From NCBI RefSeq assembly GCF_013403915.1, contig NZ_JABFDI010000015.1, positions 44,562 through 108,561 of the forward strand: a stretch of DNA of 64,000 nucleotides. The letters are read 5' to 3'. Source of the DNA: Winogradskyella pacifica (GTDB taxonomy: Bacteria; Bacteroidota; Bacteroidia; Flavobacteriales; Flavobacteriaceae). The notes beneath the pieces are model-generated. The model searched no databases, was not told the origin of the DNA, and saw nothing but the letters and a program-made list of their open reading frames with translations. Position numbers and translations under genes: made by a program. This document shows, one piece after another, positions 9,101 through 16,960 of the stretch (its first letter is position 1; each line of letters begins with the position of its first letter).

Positions 9101-9207
9101 TTTTGATAATCTTGAAACTCGTTGGTATAAATCGCAGATTTTTGCGCTATAGCAAGTGAAGAAAATACAAGAAAAACGATGATTAATTGTTTTTTAAAGA
9201 ACATCAT
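6184..9207 (-). CDS. Large exported tetratricopeptide-repeat protein
   Basis: This 1007-residue protein has a signal peptide (MMFFKKQLIIVFLVFSSLAIA before Q) and then almost only TPR units, recognisable by repeated YYLG, AI-x-x-Y/F-x-K and YA-x-A patterns from about residue 30 to 980. TPR superhelices hold protein partners, so it is likely a periplasmic or outer-membrane scaffold. It lies directly upstream of the outer-membrane barrel gene on the same strand, suggesting the TPR protein acts with that barrel. The tail is acidic (SSIETDDN). The exact role is not known to me. A TATATTTG -7-like box (9249-9242, minus) lies 34 bp upstream of the start codon. Confidence 0.85.
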   Translation of the reverse strand: MMFFKKQLIIVFLVFSSLAIAQKSAIYTNEFQDYQKALTLYNNNQFKAAQTLFDDVKLNTNDATIESDCAYYIANCAVRLNQNNADNLITEFVEEYPTSTKRNTAFLDVADYYFNNGKYAYARKWYDKVDERNMAQAEKERFNFNYGYSLYSTKDEKKATKYFNRVVNSKEYGSQAKYYIGFMAYQGDDYDKANEYFDQVSDNEKYKEKLSYYQADLNFKLGKFEKAIELAEAQLAKSNAAEKSELSKIIGESYFNLGKYAEAIPYLKEYKGKDRKWNNTDYYQLGYAYYKQNDFESAISEFNKIIGGDNPVAQNAYYHLGESYINLEKKQEALNAFRNASQMDFDLKIQEDAWLNYAKISYDIGNPYQSVPQVLTGYLKQYPNTSYKDEVETLLIDSYITSKNYKEALELLKGKNSFENKAAYQKVAFFRAVELYNENKYNEALALFNGSLKEPRDPIFVAKATFWKAETEYNLSNYNDALIGFKQFDGFSESSSLAENENLNYNLAYTYFKLKDYTNSSNYFEKFIKNKSNDKLRQNDAYLRLADGYFVSSKYNDAIDAYKKAIQINEIETDYAAFQVAMSEGYLGKGSDKISALQSFINTYPKSALRDDAMYELANSYVKSNDTDKAMQTYDRLNSEYKTSAFTSKALLRQGLVYYNGNDNTRALTKFKKVATDFPGSGEAVQAVSTVRLIYIDLGKVDEYATWVRTLDYVEISDVDLDNTTYLAAEKPYLDNETDKAIRQFNNYLTQFPKGIHNLKAHFYLAQLYYKKELLDNAQPHYKAVVEASKSEYTEQAIVKLTEIYLSTSNWEKAIPVLKRLEQEADYPQNVVYAQSNLMNAYYQTEDYVKAESYAEKVLSNSKLDNKVKSDAKLTIARSAIETGNEAKAKIAYAEVEKIATGSVAAEALFYKGYFKNKAGDYEASNTTIQKLAKDYGSYKLFSAKGLVVMAKNFYALGDAFQATYILESVISNFPDFTEVVSEAKVELNKIKAEEAKTNSSIETDDN

Positions 9208-9541
9208 TTGTTGAGTGTTTTATTGATGATTTTATGTTGTGGCAAATATAATTCAATACCAAATCTATAACGATAGAAAACGCTTATAATTATACACGGA
9301 GTTATTAAATATTTATTTTCAATTGTGATCTATAGGTATTCGCAAGTAAAACGGTCAGCAAGCCATTATAGAAGTTTATAACGACATTGGGAGATTCGAT
9401 TTTTAAGTTCTATTTTTACATCTCGTAAAATCAGTGCTTTTATCAATGATAACTACTGATTTTTCTTATAATTGATTTCATACATCCTAACCATTTCTGA
9501 ACATCAGAAAACTACAGAATTGGTTGATAAATACTTATATT
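9208..9541. other. Intergenic region between the TPR gene and trpA
   Basis: This divergent 334-bp stretch holds a TATATTTG -7-like box on the minus strand (9249-9242) for the TPR gene. I see no clear -33 element, hairpin, attenuator or trp-gene remnant ahead of trpA. Confidence 0.5.
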
Positions 9542-10312
9542 TTGAATAGAATAAACCAAAAATTAAACGAAAGCCATAAGCTATTATCCATCTATTTTAC
9601 AGCTGGCTATCCAAATACAAACGATACGGTTACCATCATAGAACGCTTAGAAAAAAGTGGTGTCGATATGCTAGAAATAGGCTTACCGTTTAGTGATCCT
9701 TTAGCAGATGGCCCAACCATACAAGCCAGTTCTACAGAAGCTTTAAAAAATGGCATGACAAGCGAATTGCTGTTTGAACAACTCAAAGACATTCGGAAAA
9801 CGGTTTCTATTCCATTGATCATTATGGGCTATTTTAATCCGATGTTACAATACGGTGTTGAAGCCTTCTGTAAAAAATGTCAAGAAGTTGGCATTGATGG
9901 ACTCATTATCCCTGATTTACCCGTAGATGTTTACCATTCGGAATACAAATCAACATTTGAAAAATATGGTTTAATTAATGTCCTTTTAATTACGCCTCAA
10001 ACGTCTGAAGAACGTATTCGTTATATCGATTCTGTTTCTAACGGTTTTATCTATATGGTAAGTTCTGCAAGTGTAACAGGAAGTAATTCTGGCTTTGGTA
10101 ATACACAAACGGACTACTTTAAACGTATCGCAGACATGAAATTAAAAAACCCTCAAATTGTAGGTTTTGGTATTTCAGATAATGAAACCTTTACCCAAGC
10201 CACGGCATATGGAAAAGGAGCTATAATTGGCAGTGCTTTTATTAAATATATAACAACTAATGGTATTGAGACTATTGATAAATTCGTTACGTCAATTCAT
10301 CCTAAGTCTTAA
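9542..10312 (+). CDS. trpA: Tryptophan synthase alpha chain
   Basis: TrpA cleaves indole-3-glycerol phosphate to indole and glyceraldehyde-3-phosphate and normally channels indole to TrpB. The (beta/alpha)8 protein shows IYFTAGYPN, then EIGLPFSDPLADGP with the catalytic Glu and Asp, MGYFNPMLQYG, GLIIPDLP, and VSSASVTGS for phosphate binding. I place the start at TTG 9542 (MNRINQKLNE), which matches the usual flavobacterial N-terminus; another in-frame TTG at 9524 would add six residues. No ATG is available. No trpB or other trp gene is next to it, which is unusual because trpA normally ends a trp operon. Confidence 0.93.
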   Translation: MNRINQKLNESHKLLSIYFTAGYPNTNDTVTIIERLEKSGVDMLEIGLPFSDPLADGPTIQASSTEALKNGMTSELLFEQLKDIRKTVSIPLIIMGYFNPMLQYGVEAFCKKCQEVGIDGLIIPDLPVDVYHSEYKSTFEKYGLINVLLITPQTSEERIRYIDSVSNGFIYMVSSASVTGSNSGFGNTQTDYFKRIADMKLKNPQIVGFGISDNETFTQATAYGKGAIIGSAFIKYITTNGIETIDKFVTSIHPKS

Positions 10313-10409
10313 ACGATTTTAACATTTGTCATAGATATTTTGTGAAAGCATTGTGAGAGAAAGGGTTTTTAGTTTTTTATATTATGATGAATCTAAAAAA
10401 TGATAAATC

Positions 10410-10553
10410 ATGGGAATTATAAAAGACAGTAAAAAATTTAAAACAACGAAAACTCAAACGAACCCAACAAATCCGACGGGCAATGTGAACCAAAAAACAA
10501 ATGAGTTTGACATTGACAAAAAAACGATAAAAGGTCAGCAGACCAAAAAGTAA
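10410..10553 (+). CDS. Possible small basic protein (47 aa)
   Basis: The ATG at 10410 opens a 47-codon frame with a stop at 10551-10553. The peptide (MGIIKDSKKFKTTKTQTNPT and onward) is rich in Lys, Thr, Gln and Asn and has no hydrophobic segment. A strong terminator follows at 10575, supporting a transcribed unit here. I do not recognise a family. Low complexity makes coding uncertain; conservation in relatives would decide it. Confidence 0.4.
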   Translation: MGIIKDSKKFKTTKTQTNPTNPTGNVNQKTNEFDIDKKTIKGQQTKK

Positions 10554-10574
10554 TTATTAAAAACAAGAAATTGT

Positions 10575-10609
10575 AAAGTCTATTCATATCTTTGAATAGA
10601 CTTTTTTTT
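10575..10609 (+). terminator. Strong rho-independent terminator
   Basis: AAAGTCTATTC and GAATAGACTTT form a perfect 11-bp stem with an 8-base loop, followed by a T run. It sits between the small ORF at 10410 and the membrane-protein gene at 10615. Confidence 0.85.
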
Positions 10610-10614
10610 ATACA

Positions 10615-10839
10615 ATGAAAATACTTAACGATTGGCGAATTATAATCCTGTTATGTCTCACTTTAGGCTTAGCGCCATTTTTTCCGGAGCCACATCTATT
10701 AGGCAAAATAAAATGGATTGCAGGAGGAGCAAACGGAATGACTTTAAAAGATTGGTTTGATGTGGTTTTTCATGGCTTTCCTTTTGTATTATTAATACGA
10801 TTAATTTTTATCAAACTAACACGAAAAAATGCCGCTTAA
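10615..10839 (+). CDS. Small conserved membrane protein
   Basis: This 74-residue protein has one hydrophobic segment at about residues 8-24 (IIILLCLTLGLAPFF) and another at about 52-67 (FPFVLLIRLIFIKL), with the pattern WIAGGANGM between them. It is probably an inner-membrane protein with two spans. I recognise it only as a small conserved flavobacterial type without a known function. Its last 11 bases overlap the start of trmL, so the two are translationally linked. It begins 6 bp after a terminator. Confidence 0.7.
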   Translation: MKILNDWRIIILLCLTLGLAPFFPEPHLLGKIKWIAGGANGMTLKDWFDVVFHGFPFVLLIRLIFIKLTRKNAA

Positions 10840-11281
10840 CATCGTACTTATAGAACCCGAAATCCCTAATAACACTGGTAATATTGGTCGTTTAGCTTTA
10901 GCTTCAGGTTCAAAATTACATTTAGTAAAACCATTTGGATTTGAAATTGACGATAAACGTTTAAAACGTGCAGGACTCGATTACTGGCAACACCTAGAAG
11001 TTATCTATTACGATAATATCGACGATTTCTTCTCAAAAAACAAAGACGCTAAGATGGTGTTTTTATCTAGTCATGGTACCAAATCGCATTGGGACATAAC
11101 CTTTGAAGAGGATATGTTTTTAGTTTTTGGCAAAGAATCCGTGGGCTTACCAAAACCCTTGTTAGAAAAGTATTCATCACAATTATTCAAAATTCCGTTA
11201 TACAGCGAATCTATACGAAGTCTCAATTTAGCCAATGCTGTTGGTATTATTGTATATGAAGGTTTGAGGCAAATCAAATAG
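10829..11281 (+). CDS. trmL: tRNA (cytidine/uridine-34-2'-O)-methyltransferase
   Basis: TrmL methylates the 2'-O of the wobble nucleotide in certain leucine tRNAs using SAM. This 150-residue SPOUT protein shows the motifs EPEIPNNTGNIGRL near the N-terminus, RAGLDYW, FGKESVGLP and the trefoil-knot signature SIRSLNLANAVGI near the C-terminus. The length is typical. It overlaps the upstream small membrane-protein gene by 11 bp, so they are likely cotranscribed. Substrate specificity is taken from the family. Confidence 0.92.
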   Translation: MPLNIVLIEPEIPNNTGNIGRLALASGSKLHLVKPFGFEIDDKRLKRAGLDYWQHLEVIYYDNIDDFFSKNKDAKMVFLSSHGTKSHWDITFEEDMFLVFGKESVGLPKPLLEKYSSQLFKIPLYSESIRSLNLANAVGIIVYEGLRQIK

Positions 11282-11477
11282 GATCTTTAACCTTACAAAA
11301 GATACTTTCCTTTTATTTCATGACTAAATAGTACGTATTTAAATCTTGAGGTCTGATTCAAGAATAATCAAGATTAGTTCGTGTTAAAAAAAAATTCAAT
11401 TCTGATAAATAAAAAAAACGTAAAACACATCCGTTTTAAATGGTTTTTGTAACTTTTCCTGAATTAAAACCTATAAA

Positions 11478-12368
11478 TTGAAACACTCTAAAACCTATAA
11501 TTTTTTCTCTGAATTTTTTCAAATCACCCTTGGTATTATCTTAGCCAGTATTGGTTTAAAAGCCTTTTTGTTACCCAATGGTTTTATGGATGGAGGCGTT
11601 ACAGGTATAGCCCTATTGGTTAACAATCTTATTGGAGTAGACATTTCATTACTCTTAGTCATCTTCAGTTTACCCTTTTTAATTTTGGGCTATTATACGG
11701 TTTCCATACGGATTGTTATAAAATCTATACTTAGTATCCTCGCCTTTGCTTTATTAATTCATTTTGGAAATTATGATACTATTACGGACGATAAACTACT
11801 TATCTCCATTTTTGGCGGTTTATGTTTGGGTGGTGGTATTGGCATCGCCATTAGAAATGGATCCGTTTTAGATGGCTCGGAAATTCTAGGAATCTACCTT
11901 AATGATAAATTTGGACTAAGTATTGGTAGAGTGATTCTTATGTTTAATATTATATTATTCAGTATTACCGCAATGGTGGTGTCAATGGAAGTCGCGCTTT
12001 ACTCCATTCTTACATACATCGTTACAGCAAAAGTGACCGATATGACCATTGAAGGTTTTGAGGATTTTATTGGTGTCACTATAGTTTCTAATGAATACGC
12101 AGACATTAAGCATGCTATTATGATTGAATTAGGCGTAGGTTTAACCACCTACAAAGGTTCTAAAGGATTCGGAAGTAATGGACCTCAGCAAGATTTTGAT
12201 ATTATTCACACGATAATTAACCGTATAGACATAAAAAAAATGCATCGCATCATTGAAGAGATAGACGAAAACGCTTTTATTGTTGAGTTTGATGTAAATA
12301 ATGTTAAAGGTGGTGTATTACGACACTATCTCGATAAGAAAAAAGGTAAAACCTTAGGGAAATTATGA
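11478..12368 (+). CDS. YitT family membrane protein (DUF161/DUF2179)
   Basis: This 296-residue protein has five or six hydrophobic segments in its first 190 residues, including the YitT hallmark GLKAFLLPNGFMDGGVTGIA at about 25-44 and IRNGSVLDGSEILG. The cytosolic DUF2179 domain follows (about 205-285, with KGSKGFGS and FIVEFDVNNVKGG). YitT proteins are putative transporters of unknown substrate. The start is a TTG at 11478 (MKHSKTYN); no in-frame ATG fits. It stands alone between trmL and the 88-bp repeats. Confidence 0.88.
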   Translation: MKHSKTYNFFSEFFQITLGIILASIGLKAFLLPNGFMDGGVTGIALLVNNLIGVDISLLLVIFSLPFLILGYYTVSIRIVIKSILSILAFALLIHFGNYDTITDDKLLISIFGGLCLGGGIGIAIRNGSVLDGSEILGIYLNDKFGLSIGRVILMFNIILFSITAMVVSMEVALYSILTYIVTAKVTDMTIEGFEDFIGVTIVSNEYADIKHAIMIELGVGLTTYKGSKGFGSNGPQQDFDIIHTIINRIDIKKMHRIIEEIDENAFIVEFDVNNVKGGVLRHYLDKKKGKTLGKL

Positions 12369-12450
12369 AACATCCATAACCAACTTTACTTCATTATGGC
12401 AATATTAACATGGATAAACCATGTGACCGTTGAAAAAACAGTAAAAATAA

Positions 12451-12715
12451 ACACATGAAACGAGCGCGTTCTAAATTTTATCACTCAAGAAAATGATAAA
12501 TAGCGAACAACATGTGTCCGAAATAAAGAATAAATCATAACACATGAAACGAGCATGTTCAAAATTTTGTCACTCAAGAAAAGGATAAATAGCGAACAAC
12601 ATGTGTCCGAAATAAAGAATAAAGAAAACACATGAAACGAGCATGTTCCAAATTTTATCACTCAAGAAAATGATAAATAGCGAACAACATGTGTCCGAAA
12701 TAAAGAATAAAGAAA
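12451..12715 (+). repeat. Three tandem 88-89-bp repeats, each with a mini-ORF
   Basis: Units lie at 12451-12539, 12540-12627 and 12628-12715 and differ at only a few bases. Each starts ACACATGAAACGAGC and contains CATGTGT about 70 bases on, so ACACATG/CATGTGT form inverted arms. Between them units 1 and 3 have a TATCA/TGATA hairpin that is disrupted in unit 2. Each opens a mini-ORF: 12455-12496 (MKRARSKFYHSRK), 12544-12588 (14 codons) and 12632-12673 (13 codons). The start codon of the next gene (12720) lies in a fourth partial copy of ACACATGAAA. A separate ACATGG/CCATGT hairpin precedes them at 12408-12424. Confidence 0.93.
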
Positions 12716-12719
12716 ACAC

Positions 12720-13379
12720 ATGAAATACCACATTATTATCAATAGCGTAAAAACAGTTGACGCGCTAAAAGACGCGTGGACAAATGAAGACTATATTGTT
12801 TTATTAGAAAAATTTGGATTAAAAGAATCAAGCGAATCTTCAACTTCAGAATTATTAGAATTATTGTTTATGGCTATTTCAGATTTTGAACCTGAAGAAG
12901 CCGCAGCTATAATCTTAGATTACAAATTAGCTGATCAACTTAATGAAAATCAGATTGAGCAAATTTCGCACGAAATGTTACTCGATAAGATATCTGAAGA
13001 ATATGCTGATATTAGTTTACACCATCAACTATTCAATATCAACCAATTGCTACATAAAGCTTATAATGGAACATTCCCAAATGCAAAAGCGACTGTAGTT
13101 GAATTTGAAATCACACCAAATAAAGACATCACTAAAGAGGTCGTTTTAAAAGCGTTTGATAAAACTTTAGCTAATAACAATGTGATAAAAAGACTCTTTT
13201 CAAATCATCTTGCTGGAGAAGAAGCGTTTGATGAAGCTGAATCTATAGTTTGGGATTTAATTTCGGTTGGTGAAAACTCTTACACTTTAACAACTTCTGA
13301 ATACTGGATGAGTAGAGACGAGTTTAAAGATGCTGAGTTTGACGCAACAGTAGTTGAGTTTGAAGACGAAGAGGACTAG
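12720..13379 (+). CDS. Acidic hypothetical protein downstream of the 88-bp repeats
   Basis: I do not recognise a family for this 219-residue soluble protein. It is strongly acidic with an acidic tail (EFEDEED). It contains several helical segments (residues about 40-110) followed by a repeated TVVEFE motif at about 133 and near the C-terminus. No signal peptide or membrane segment is seen, so it is probably cytoplasmic. Its start codon sits in the last partial copy of the 88-bp repeat unit, so its leader is unusual. Its stop overlaps the convergent VF530 gene by four bases. Confidence 0.75.
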   Translation: MKYHIIINSVKTVDALKDAWTNEDYIVLLEKFGLKESSESSTSELLELLFMAISDFEPEEAAAIILDYKLADQLNENQIEQISHEMLLDKISEEYADISLHHQLFNINQLLHKAYNGTFPNAKATVVEFEITPNKDITKEVVLKAFDKTLANNNVIKRLFSNHLAGEEAFDEAESIVWDLISVGENSYTLTTSEYWMSRDEFKDAEFDATVVEFEDEED

Positions 13380-13597
13380 TTCTTTTTTAAATAATCCAAA
13401 TACATATCTTCAACCTTGGTTCTTGCCCAAGGTGTGCGTCTTAAAAACTTTAAACTAGACTTAATAGAAGGGTTATCTGTAAAACAGCGAATACTTACTT
13501 GATAGCCCATGTATTCCCAACCATAATGCGCTTGCAGTTCTGTTATGATCTGTTCTAATTTTACTCCGTGAAGTGGGTTATTGGGTTGCGTTGACAT
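13376..13597 (-). CDS. VF530-family small DNA-binding protein (DUF2132)
   Basis: This 73-residue protein carries the VF530/DUF2132 signature: [21 protein letters not shown], then [24 protein letters not shown]. The family was defined structurally in Vibrio and is annotated as a small DNA-binding protein of unknown role. It starts immediately after the stop of the 70-residue gene, so the two form a tight pair. It ends convergently with the acidic hypothetical gene, with a four-base overlap. Confidence 0.88.
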   Translation of the reverse strand: MSTQPNNPLHGVKLEQIITELQAHYGWEYMGYQVSIRCFTDNPSIKSSLKFLRRTPWARTKVEDMYLDYLKKN

Positions 13598-13810
13598 TTA
13601 GTTTTCAATTAAAGCCTTAATCTTAACCGCTTTTTCAAAATGATCTAATTGGTGGGTTTTAATCCACCAGATTGCAGCTTCCATTAATAATTCTGGATTG
13701 TCATTTTTGTTTTTAAAAAACGCATAGAAGGAAATGCCAACATTAGTGCCTTTTTGGGCAATCTTTTTATCGCAAACTTCTAGAATTTTGTCTTTTAGAT
13801 TAGGAGTCAT
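13598..13810 (-). CDS. Small conserved hypothetical protein
   Basis: This 70-residue soluble protein (MTPNLKDKILEVCDKK at the N-terminus, AAIWWIKTHQLDHFEKAVKI near the C-terminus) has no signal peptide or membrane segment. I do not recognise a family. Its stop codon is directly adjacent to the start of the VF530 gene, which argues that both are real and cotranslated. It is separated from the DEAD-box gene upstream by a palindromic repeat at 13836-13881. Confidence 0.65.
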   Translation of the reverse strand: MTPNLKDKILEVCDKKIAQKGTNVGISFYAFFKNKNDNPELLMEAAIWWIKTHQLDHFEKAVKIKALIEN

Positions 13811-13835
13811 ATCACTATAATTTCTTTCAACAAAC

Positions 13836-13867
13836 AGATTACTTCGTCATGCTTCCTCGCAATGACG
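13836..13867. repeat. Palindromic CGTCATTGCGAGG-type intergenic repeat
   Basis: Read on the minus strand this is CGTCATTGCGAGGAAGCATG continuing ACGAAGTAATCTG. CGTCAT and ATGACG form a 6-bp stem. This sequence type is a widespread small intergenic repeat in many bacteria. It is followed by a second hairpin, ACGTTAG-CTA-CTAACGT, at 13865-13881. Confidence 0.75.
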
Positions 13868-13881
13868 TTAGCTACTAACGT
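13865..13881 (-). terminator. Hairpin at the end of the DEAD-box gene
   Basis: ACGTTAG and CTAACGT pair perfectly around a 3-base loop and overlap the stop codon of the helicase gene. No T run follows, so it may stabilise the 3' end rather than terminate transcription. Confidence 0.4.
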
Positions 13882-15170
13882 CTACTATCGTTATTTCGAT
13901 TACGGCTTCTACTTTTATTTCGGTCTGAACTCGAACTTTTAGACTTTCCTGAGTTTCCCGAATTTTTATTATTAGAACCTCTTCCACGACCTTGATTTCT
14001 ATTCTGACCTGGTTTTATCGGTTCTGTTGAAGCATTAGGATCTGGTTCGAAACCTTCGAGGATTTCAACTTCAATCTTCATATCAATCAACTTCTCAATA
14101 TCGCGTAAAAAAGTCGTTTCATCTGCACTTACTAAAGAAATAGCTTCTCCACTAGCTCCTGCTCTACCTGTTCTACCAATTCTGTGAACGTAGTCTTCAG
14201 AAATATTAGGCAATTCAAAATTAATAACATGTGGCAACAACGGTATATCTAAACCTCTTGCTGCAATATCTGTAGCGACTAAAACTCTAACCGATCCATT
14301 TTTGAATCCGGCTAATGCTTTTGTTCTTGCTCCTTGACTTTTATTTCCATGAATCGCTGCGGCAGTAATGCCATCGCTTATCATCTTTTTGCAAAGTTTA
14401 TTGGCTCCATGTTTTGTTCTTGTAAACACTAAAACCTGTTTCCAATCTCCTTCGGAAATTAACTTTATAATCAGTCCTGTTTTTTTGCCTTTGGCAACAC
14501 GATAGACTTTTTGTTCAATAACCTCAACAGCTGTGTTTTCAGGTGTGGCTTCAACTTGAATAGGATTATTAAGAATTGAATACGCTAATTTCTTAATATC
14601 TTTAGAAAACGTTGCCGAGAACATAAGGTTCTGACGTTTGCTTGGCATTAGTTTCATAACGCGTTCTATATCGCGTAAAAAACCCATATCTAACATACGA
14701 TCGGCTTCGTCTAATACAAATATCTCTACTTTACTTAAAGATAACAGACCTTGGTTTTCTAAATCGATTAAACGTCCTGGTGTTGCGACCAAAACATCGA
14801 CTCCTTGACTTAATTTATTAACCTGTGGTTTCTGATTGACTCCCCCAAAAATAACAGTACTTCTAATGTTTAGAAACTCACTGTACTCTTTAACATTGGC
14901 ATAAACTTGCGCTGCTAGCTCACGTGTTGGAGTTAATATTAAAGCTCTAATTGGTCTGTGTCTCTGCTGAGAACCATTAGATAATAGGTGAAGTAACGGT
15001 AATGTAAAACCTGCTGTTTTTCCTGTTCCGGTTTGTGCTGATGCTAAAACGTCTTTTCCTTCTAATACTGGAGGAATGGCTTTTGCTTGAATTGGAGAAG
15101 GTGTTTCGTATCCTTTTTTCTGGATAGCTTGAAGTAAAGGCTCAGATAGGCCCAAAGATTTAAATGACAT
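13875..15170 (-). CDS. DEAD-box ATP-dependent RNA helicase (RhlE-like)
   Basis: This 431-residue helicase unwinds structured RNA, with roles in ribosome assembly or mRNA turnover inferred from the family. All core motifs are present: the Q-motif (GYETPSPIQ, about 20-28), AQTGTGKT (45-52), [27 protein letters not shown] and [10 protein letters not shown]. The C-terminal about 60 residues are low-complexity and basic (Arg, Ser, Asn, Gly), a typical RNA-binding tail. No signal peptide, so it is cytoplasmic. It is transcribed alone, with a hairpin at its 3' end. Confidence 0.94.
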   Translation of the reverse strand: MSFKSLGLSEPLLQAIQKKGYETPSPIQAKAIPPVLEGKDVLASAQTGTGKTAGFTLPLLHLLSNGSQQRHRPIRALILTPTRELAAQVYANVKEYSEFLNIRSTVIFGGVNQKPQVNKLSQGVDVLVATPGRLIDLENQGLLSLSKVEIFVLDEADRMLDMGFLRDIERVMKLMPSKRQNLMFSATFSKDIKKLAYSILNNPIQVEATPENTAVEVIEQKVYRVAKGKKTGLIIKLISEGDWKQVLVFTRTKHGANKLCKKMISDGITAAAIHGNKSQGARTKALAGFKNGSVRVLVATDIAARGLDIPLLPHVINFELPNISEDYVHRIGRTGRAGASGEAISLVSADETTFLRDIEKLIDMKIEVEILEGFEPDPNASTEPIKPGQNRNQGRGRGSNNKNSGNSGKSKSSSSDRNKSRSRNRNNDSRR

Positions 15171-15282
15171 AAATAGTGTTTATGAAGCAAACTCTATTTA
15201 TTTAGGTCACTCCTTTAATTTGGTGCGAAGTTACGGCTATTTTAAGCCTGACTCTAAAAAAATGCTTATTATATTCTTAACA

Positions 15283-16080
15283 CTATGAATTCTTGCGTTC
15301 TTGTAACTTAGTTAACGGACTAGTGCCACGGTTTTTAAAAGCATGAATAGTACTACTAATTATTAATACACCTGCACTCACAAAAGCCATGTACATCAAT
15401 GTTTCGTTATTAAGTTTATTAGCATTTCCTATACCAATTAATGCCCAAGCACCAATAAGCGCAAACTCTCTCATATTACGTTCCCAAGTTACCAACACAT
15501 TGATTATCACTGCAATGACGATAAGTATAATAGTCCAACTGACATCAGATAAGCCAAAACCATCCCAATCAATTTTCACTAAAAATGTTGAGACATTAGC
15601 AATACTAGCCACAGTTACCCAACCCGAATACATCACAAAAGGCCACCAAACAAAAGCAATAATGGGTAATGGCTCGTCATCTAATTCCATTCTGTTGTTG
15701 ACTACAATCTTTAATAATGAAAACAGTAATAAGAAAATAAAAATGCAAGACACTGCTGTATATTCATAAATCCAAGCGAATACCCAAAGTGAATTAAATA
15801 AACACGACAGTATAAACCACCACCCTGTTCTCAGTACAACATCGTCATTTTTTACGTTTTTGAACAAGCTCCGACCTTGATAAACAACAAAACCTATCAA
15901 CAGTAAATAAATTAGTCCCCAAATGGCAAACGTATAACCTGCAGGCGTGAACAAGGATCTATAACTATTAGACACTTCACCAATTGTTGTATTATTTAAG
16001 GCTCCTGTATTAGAGAGATAATTGATAAATATGATTAAAATTAGAGCTATTATATTTCCAATTTGAAGCGTCTTTTTCAT
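15283..16080 (-). CDS. Tryptophan-rich TspO/MBR-like membrane protein
   Basis: This 265-residue protein has about seven or eight membrane spans and many Trp residues in and near them (FAIWGLIYLL, TGWWFILSCLFNSLWVFAWIY, IAFVWWPFVMYSGWV). That pattern matches the tryptophan-rich sensory protein group related to TspO/MBR, which bind porphyrins or other hydrophobic ligands. It is longer than classical 5-span TspO. The ligand is unknown. It is flanked by non-coding DNA on both sides and appears monocistronic. Confidence 0.75.
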   Translation of the reverse strand: MKKTLQIGNIIALILIIFINYLSNTGALNNTTIGEVSNSYRSLFTPAGYTFAIWGLIYLLLIGFVVYQGRSLFKNVKNDDVVLRTGWWFILSCLFNSLWVFAWIYEYTAVSCIFIFLLLFSLLKIVVNNRMELDDEPLPIIAFVWWPFVMYSGWVTVASIANVSTFLVKIDWDGFGLSDVSWTIILIVIAVIINVLVTWERNMREFALIGAWALIGIGNANKLNNETLMYMAFVSAGVLIISSTIHAFKNRGTSPLTKLQERKNS

Positions 16081-16308
16081 GATTTAATTTTTCTCTAATT
16101 TAAGACTTATGATGCATTAGATTAACTTATTCTCGCCATTCTTTAACGTAAATGATATAAATAAATCTTGTTAAGCGCTCTTTATCAAACTTTAAAATGC
16201 TAAATCATTAGATTCCCCATAAAACTTTTGTGGTTTAGGGAAATTATTAAACTTGAAGAATTCATGTATATTAGCTGTTAGAGAAACACACACTAACAAA
16301 ATTCAAAT

Positions 16309-16875
16309 ATGAAAACACTACTCTTTTTTTTACTCGTATTACCACTAACACTCTTAGCACAAGAACAAACCAATTCAGAAAAATTTTGGGAGCAACTCGA
16401 AGCACATTGTGGTAACGCTTACGAAGGTGAAATTACAGAAGGAGGAAAAGTAGGTGACGGCTTTACAGGTGAAAAATTAGTAATGCATGTGCGTTCTTGC
16501 GACACAAATGATATTAGAGTTCCGTTTTTTGTAGGTGAGAATAAATCGCGTACTTGGGTTTTGCATATGAATGAAGAAAAAATAATTCGATTAAAGCACG
16601 ACCATAGACATGAAGATGGTTCGGAAGAAGATTTAACCCAATATGGAGGCACAAGTACAAATCAAGGTTTGGCCAATTTACAAATGTTTCCTGCCGATAC
16701 ACATACTTCAGAAATATTACCAGCCGCTTCTACTAATATTTGGTGGTTTACTATAGATGAAACAAGTCTAACTTATAACTTACGTCGTTTAGGCACTGAT
16801 CGTTTATTTACGGTTCATTTTGATTTAACTAAAACTATTGAAACCCCAGATGCTCCTTGGGGAACTGAGGATTAA
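16309..16875 (+). CDS. Secreted hypothetical protein
   Basis: This 188-residue protein begins with a signal peptide (MKTLLFFLLVLPLTLLA before Q). The mature part contains two Cys (AHCGNAYEG and VRSCDTND) that could form a disulphide, and a His-rich acidic segment (KHDHRHEDGSEEDLTQYGG). I recognise only a conserved flavobacterial type with no assigned function. It is monocistronic, ending at a hairpin terminator shared with the convergent LipL32-like gene. Confidence 0.75.
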   Translation: MKTLLFFLLVLPLTLLAQEQTNSEKFWEQLEAHCGNAYEGEITEGGKVGDGFTGEKLVMHVRSCDTNDIRVPFFVGENKSRTWVLHMNEEKIIRLKHDHRHEDGSEEDLTQYGGTSTNQGLANLQMFPADTHTSEILPAASTNIWWFTIDETSLTYNLRRLGTDRLFTVHFDLTKTIETPDAPWGTED

Positions 16876-16898
16876 TGATAAGAAAATACTACAACAAA

Positions 16899-16933
16899 AA
16901 AAACACCCCTTTATTTGCATAAAGAGGTGTTTT
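16899..16933. terminator. Bidirectional terminator
   Basis: AAAACACC and CTTTAT pair with ATAAAG and GGTGTTTT across a TTGC loop with one mismatch, flanked by an A run and T-rich sequence. It separates the convergent secreted hypothetical and LipL32-like genes. Confidence 0.75.
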
Positions 16934-16960
16934 AGTAAAATACGAATATCTATTCTTCTG

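Noticed and set aside
9208..9541. Trp attenuator in front of trpA
   Set aside because: I found no leader peptide with Trp codons and no terminator/antiterminator hairpins.
12451..12715. CRISPR array
   Set aside because: The units are 88-89 bp with no short repeat/unique spacer alternation; the whole unit is repeated, and no cas gene is near.
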